Part shown: piece after piece, positions 6,342-8,097 of the stretch
How the letters are laid out: each line of letters starts with the position of its first letter
How positions within the stretch are numbered: position 1 is the first letter of the stretch
Source of the DNA: an uncultured Lachnospiraceae bacterium
GTDB taxonomy: Bacteria; Bacillota; Clostridia; Lachnospirales; Lachnospiraceae
Assembly: GCA_902473545.1 (NCBI GenBank)
Contig: CABRSG010000103.1
Coordinates: 1-8,097 of the forward strand
Length of the DNA: 8,097 bases
Direction of reading: 5' to 3'
The notes under the pieces: model-generated
What the model saw: the letters and a program-made list of their open reading frames with translations, nothing else
The model's database searches: none
Told to the model about the DNA's origin: nothing
Program-made: the position numbers and the translations under genes

Positions 6342-8097
6342 TCATGCTGGTGAAAATCCAAGAATCAGCGCGCTGTGCGCCTCCACGCAGGCCTTGTCCG
6401 AAGCCTTTCGCTGCTCCTTCCACAAAAAACTGTTTTCGCCGTCTGCAAGCACCTGCCAGGCTCCTTCAGGAAGCGTGACCGTCTGCGCCGCCTCGCCTGC
6501 ATTGTATACAATACACAGCGTGTCCCACGTCATGCGTGCGCCGCCGGACTTCTGCTCCTCGCCGGAACCTTTGCACGCGCCGCCGCACTGTCCATCCACA
6601 CGGGATTCCGTATGCGTGCCGTCCCGGTTGTCCACCATAAATCCCACTAACTGTGGTTTTGTCCACATACCGTATATGCGCGCTCCCGCCTGCGGCGTTT
6701 TGTCGCACAGTCCCGGAAGCTGTTTTCGCAGAGCGATCAGCCCTCTGTAATAATCCACCAAGTCCCGGTTTTCCCAGGCACGCCTCCAGTGAAGACGGTT
6801 CAGTGAGATTGGCGACCGGAAGGTGTTGTCCTCGCCCTCCTTCGTGCGGGCAAATTCCTCGCCCGATAAAAGAAATACGCTTCCCTGACAGGTCATATAA
6901 ACCGCTGCTGCCAGCTTATTCACCTTTTTCCAGATTGTCTCATTCGGTACCGTTTCCATGATCCGGTCCCACAGCGTATGATTGTCGTGTGCGGATACAT
7001 ACGTAATAATCTGCGCGGGCGACTTCACACAAAGTGCATTCGTTCCCTGCCACGCCCGCACGCTGTTCAAAATGTCCGCTTCCATCCCCTGTGCTCCGTT
7101 CACGAAGCCGTTTTTATCCACATCAAAGACAGAGCCTTTTGCAGTGTTTCTTGTATTATCGCAGAAAATGCCTATATTATCGTCCAATTCAGAAAGATTT
7201 TCCTTCAGCGCGCCCTTCGCCGCACCCTCCATCGCTGTATCTGTCGCTCCCCACGGCTCCCCGTACAGCAGCTTTTCTCCTTTCCCGAAGCGCTCATCCA
7301 GCGTGCGCCGGATAAGGTTCATCAATTCCACATCCAAAAGCCCCATCAGATCAAAGCGAAAGCCGTCGATGTGGTATTCCTCCGCCCAGTAAAGCACTGA
7401 ATCGAGAATATATTTTCCGCACATCGGGCGCTCGTTTGCCGTATCATTCCCGCAGGCGGAGCCGTCCGACACAGAGCCGTCCTCATGAACGCGGTAATAA
7501 TACCACGGAACCGTCCGCTGAAACCAGGAATCCAGCGAGTACGTATGATTGTATACAACATCCATAATCACACGGAAGCCCTGGTGATGCAGCGCCTGCA
7601 CCATCTCCTTCAGCTCACGGATGCGCACCTCGCCGTGCTGCGCGTCGGTGGCGTAGGAGCCCTCCGGCACGTTGTAATTGACCGGATCATAGCCCCAGTT
7701 AAATTCCGTTTCCTCTCCCGCCTCATCAACAGAGCCGTAATCGTACACCGGCATGAGCTGCACATGCGTTACGCCCAGATCCCGCAGATACGCGCATCCG
7801 GTCTTATGCAGCCCGTCGCCGCAGAGCGAGGTATCTTCACACAAAAACGCCTTATATTTTCCGCGGTACTCCTCCGGGAAGCCGCCGCTCTTGTCCCAGG
7901 AAAACTCTTTCACATGCAGCTCATAGATAATATTTTCCATTGGCCTGCACGGCGCACAGTCTTCCTCCCAGCCTGCCGGATCCGTCCTCGTCAGATTGAC
8001 CGCCATGCTGCGCTTTCCGTTGACCCCGCACGCTTTTGAATACGGATCCGCCGTCCTCCGCGTTTCGCCCTCAACCGTCACGTCGAAATCGTAATAA
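6342..8097 (-). CDS. pulA: Type I pullulanase (GH13_14), 5' end outside window
   Basis: This enzyme cleaves alpha-1,6 branch links in pullulan, amylopectin and branched maltodextrins. The frame stays open to the right edge, where codons encode YYDFD directly before the GTG at 8081. That GTG is therefore an internal Val, and the true start, with most of the N-terminal CBM48-like domain, is missing. Counting that Val as 1, the type I signature region contains FNWGYDP (127-133) and VPEGSY (138-143). Region I is MDVVYNH (173-179), region II DGFRFDLMG with nucleophile Asp244, region III LYGEPWG with acid/base Glu275, and region IV YVSAHDN with Asp366. GEEF (407-410) and FRSP (421-424) are also typical of pullulanases. 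The C-terminal beta domain carries a Gly/Cys-rich hydrophilic stretch at about 485-518. Secretion cannot be judged without the N-terminus, but the cytoplasmic neighbours suggest an internal enzyme. It is the first visible gene of the operon. Family assignment is firm. Confidence 0.95.
   Translation of the reverse strand, partial: YYDFDVTVEGETRRTADPYSKACGVNGKRSMAVNLTRTDPAGWEEDCAPCRPMENIIYELHVKEFSWDKSGGFPEEYRGKYKAFLCEDTSLCGDGLHKTGCAYLRDLGVTHVQLMPVYDYGSVDEAGEETEFNWGYDPVNYNVPEGSYATDAQHGEVRIRELKEMVQALHHQGFRVIMDVVYNHTYSLDSWFQRTVPWYYYRVHEDGSVSDGSACGNDTANERPMCGKYILDSVLYWAEEYHIDGFRFDLMGLLDVELMNLIRRTLDERFGKGEKLLYGEPWGATDTAMEGAAKGALKENLSELDDNIGIFCDNTRNTAKGSVFDVDKNGFVNGAQGMEADILNSVRAWQGTNALCVKSPAQIITYVSAHDNHTLWDRIMETVPNETIWKKVNKLAAAVYMTCQGSVFLLSGEEFARTKEGEDNTFRSPISLNRLHWRRAWENRDLVDYYRGLIALRKQLPGLCDKTPQAGARIYGMWTKPQLVGFMVDNRDGTHTESRVDGQCGGACKGSGEEQKSGGARMTWDTLCIVYNAGEAAQTVTLPEGAWQVLADGENSFLWKEQRKASDKACVEAHSALILGFSPA

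Noticed and set aside
6978..8039. Plus-strand open frames (140 and 184 codons) opposite the pullulanase gene.
   Set aside because: They have the same codon-aligned antisense phase, no family resemblance and no supporting context; the minus-strand pullulanase motifs are unambiguous.
8079..8081. GTG as the pullulanase start codon.
   Set aside because: The codons before it (YYDFD) continue a conserved pullulanase segment up to the window edge, so this GTG encodes an internal valine and the gene is truncated by the window.

Overview
The window looks like a chromosomal carbohydrate-metabolism locus from an anaerobic, gut-type Bacillota, most plausibly a Lachnospiraceae-like Clostridia. This is inferred from the style of the proteins, the fairly GC-rich codon choice, the clear Shine-Dalgarno sites and the set of cytoplasmic glycan enzymes. 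The sequence does not settle the species.

Layout. Positions 1-541 (+ strand) hold the last ~180 codons of a glycogen/maltodextrin phosphorylase whose 5' part lies left of the window. A 97-bp convergent intergenic region follows. The rest of the window is one minus-strand gene train, read right to left: type I pullulanase (6342-8097, 5' end beyond the right edge), GH133 glycogen debranching enzyme/amylo-alpha-1,6-glucosidase (4276-6285), GH13 oligo-1,6-glucosidase-type alpha-glucosidase (2595-4235) and GH127 beta-L-arabinofuranosidase-type enzyme (639-2576). The gaps are 56, 40 and 18 bp. Each internal gene has its own Shine-Dalgarno site and no convincing internal terminator lies in the direction of transcription, so an operon is likely. 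A candidate intrinsic terminator sits just after the last gene.

How they fit together. Phosphorylase shortens alpha-1,4 chains to glucose-1-phosphate and stalls near branch points. Pullulanase, the GH133 enzyme and the oligo-1,6-glucosidase all attack alpha-1,6 bonds, on branched polymer, single-glucose stubs and short isomalto-oligosaccharides respectively. Together they could take glycogen, starch limit dextrins or imported branched maltodextrins to glucose and glucose-1-phosphate. The three genes with a visible N-terminus show no signal peptide, so the work is probably cytoplasmic. No transporter, regulator or 4-alpha-glucanotransferase is inside the window.

The odd member is the GH127 gene: its expected substrate (beta-L-arabinofuranosides) is unrelated to alpha-glucans, yet it is only 18 bp downstream of the alpha-glucosidase. 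I found no mobile element, CRISPR array, tRNA, rRNA or clearly novel system. The remaining observations are modest ones.
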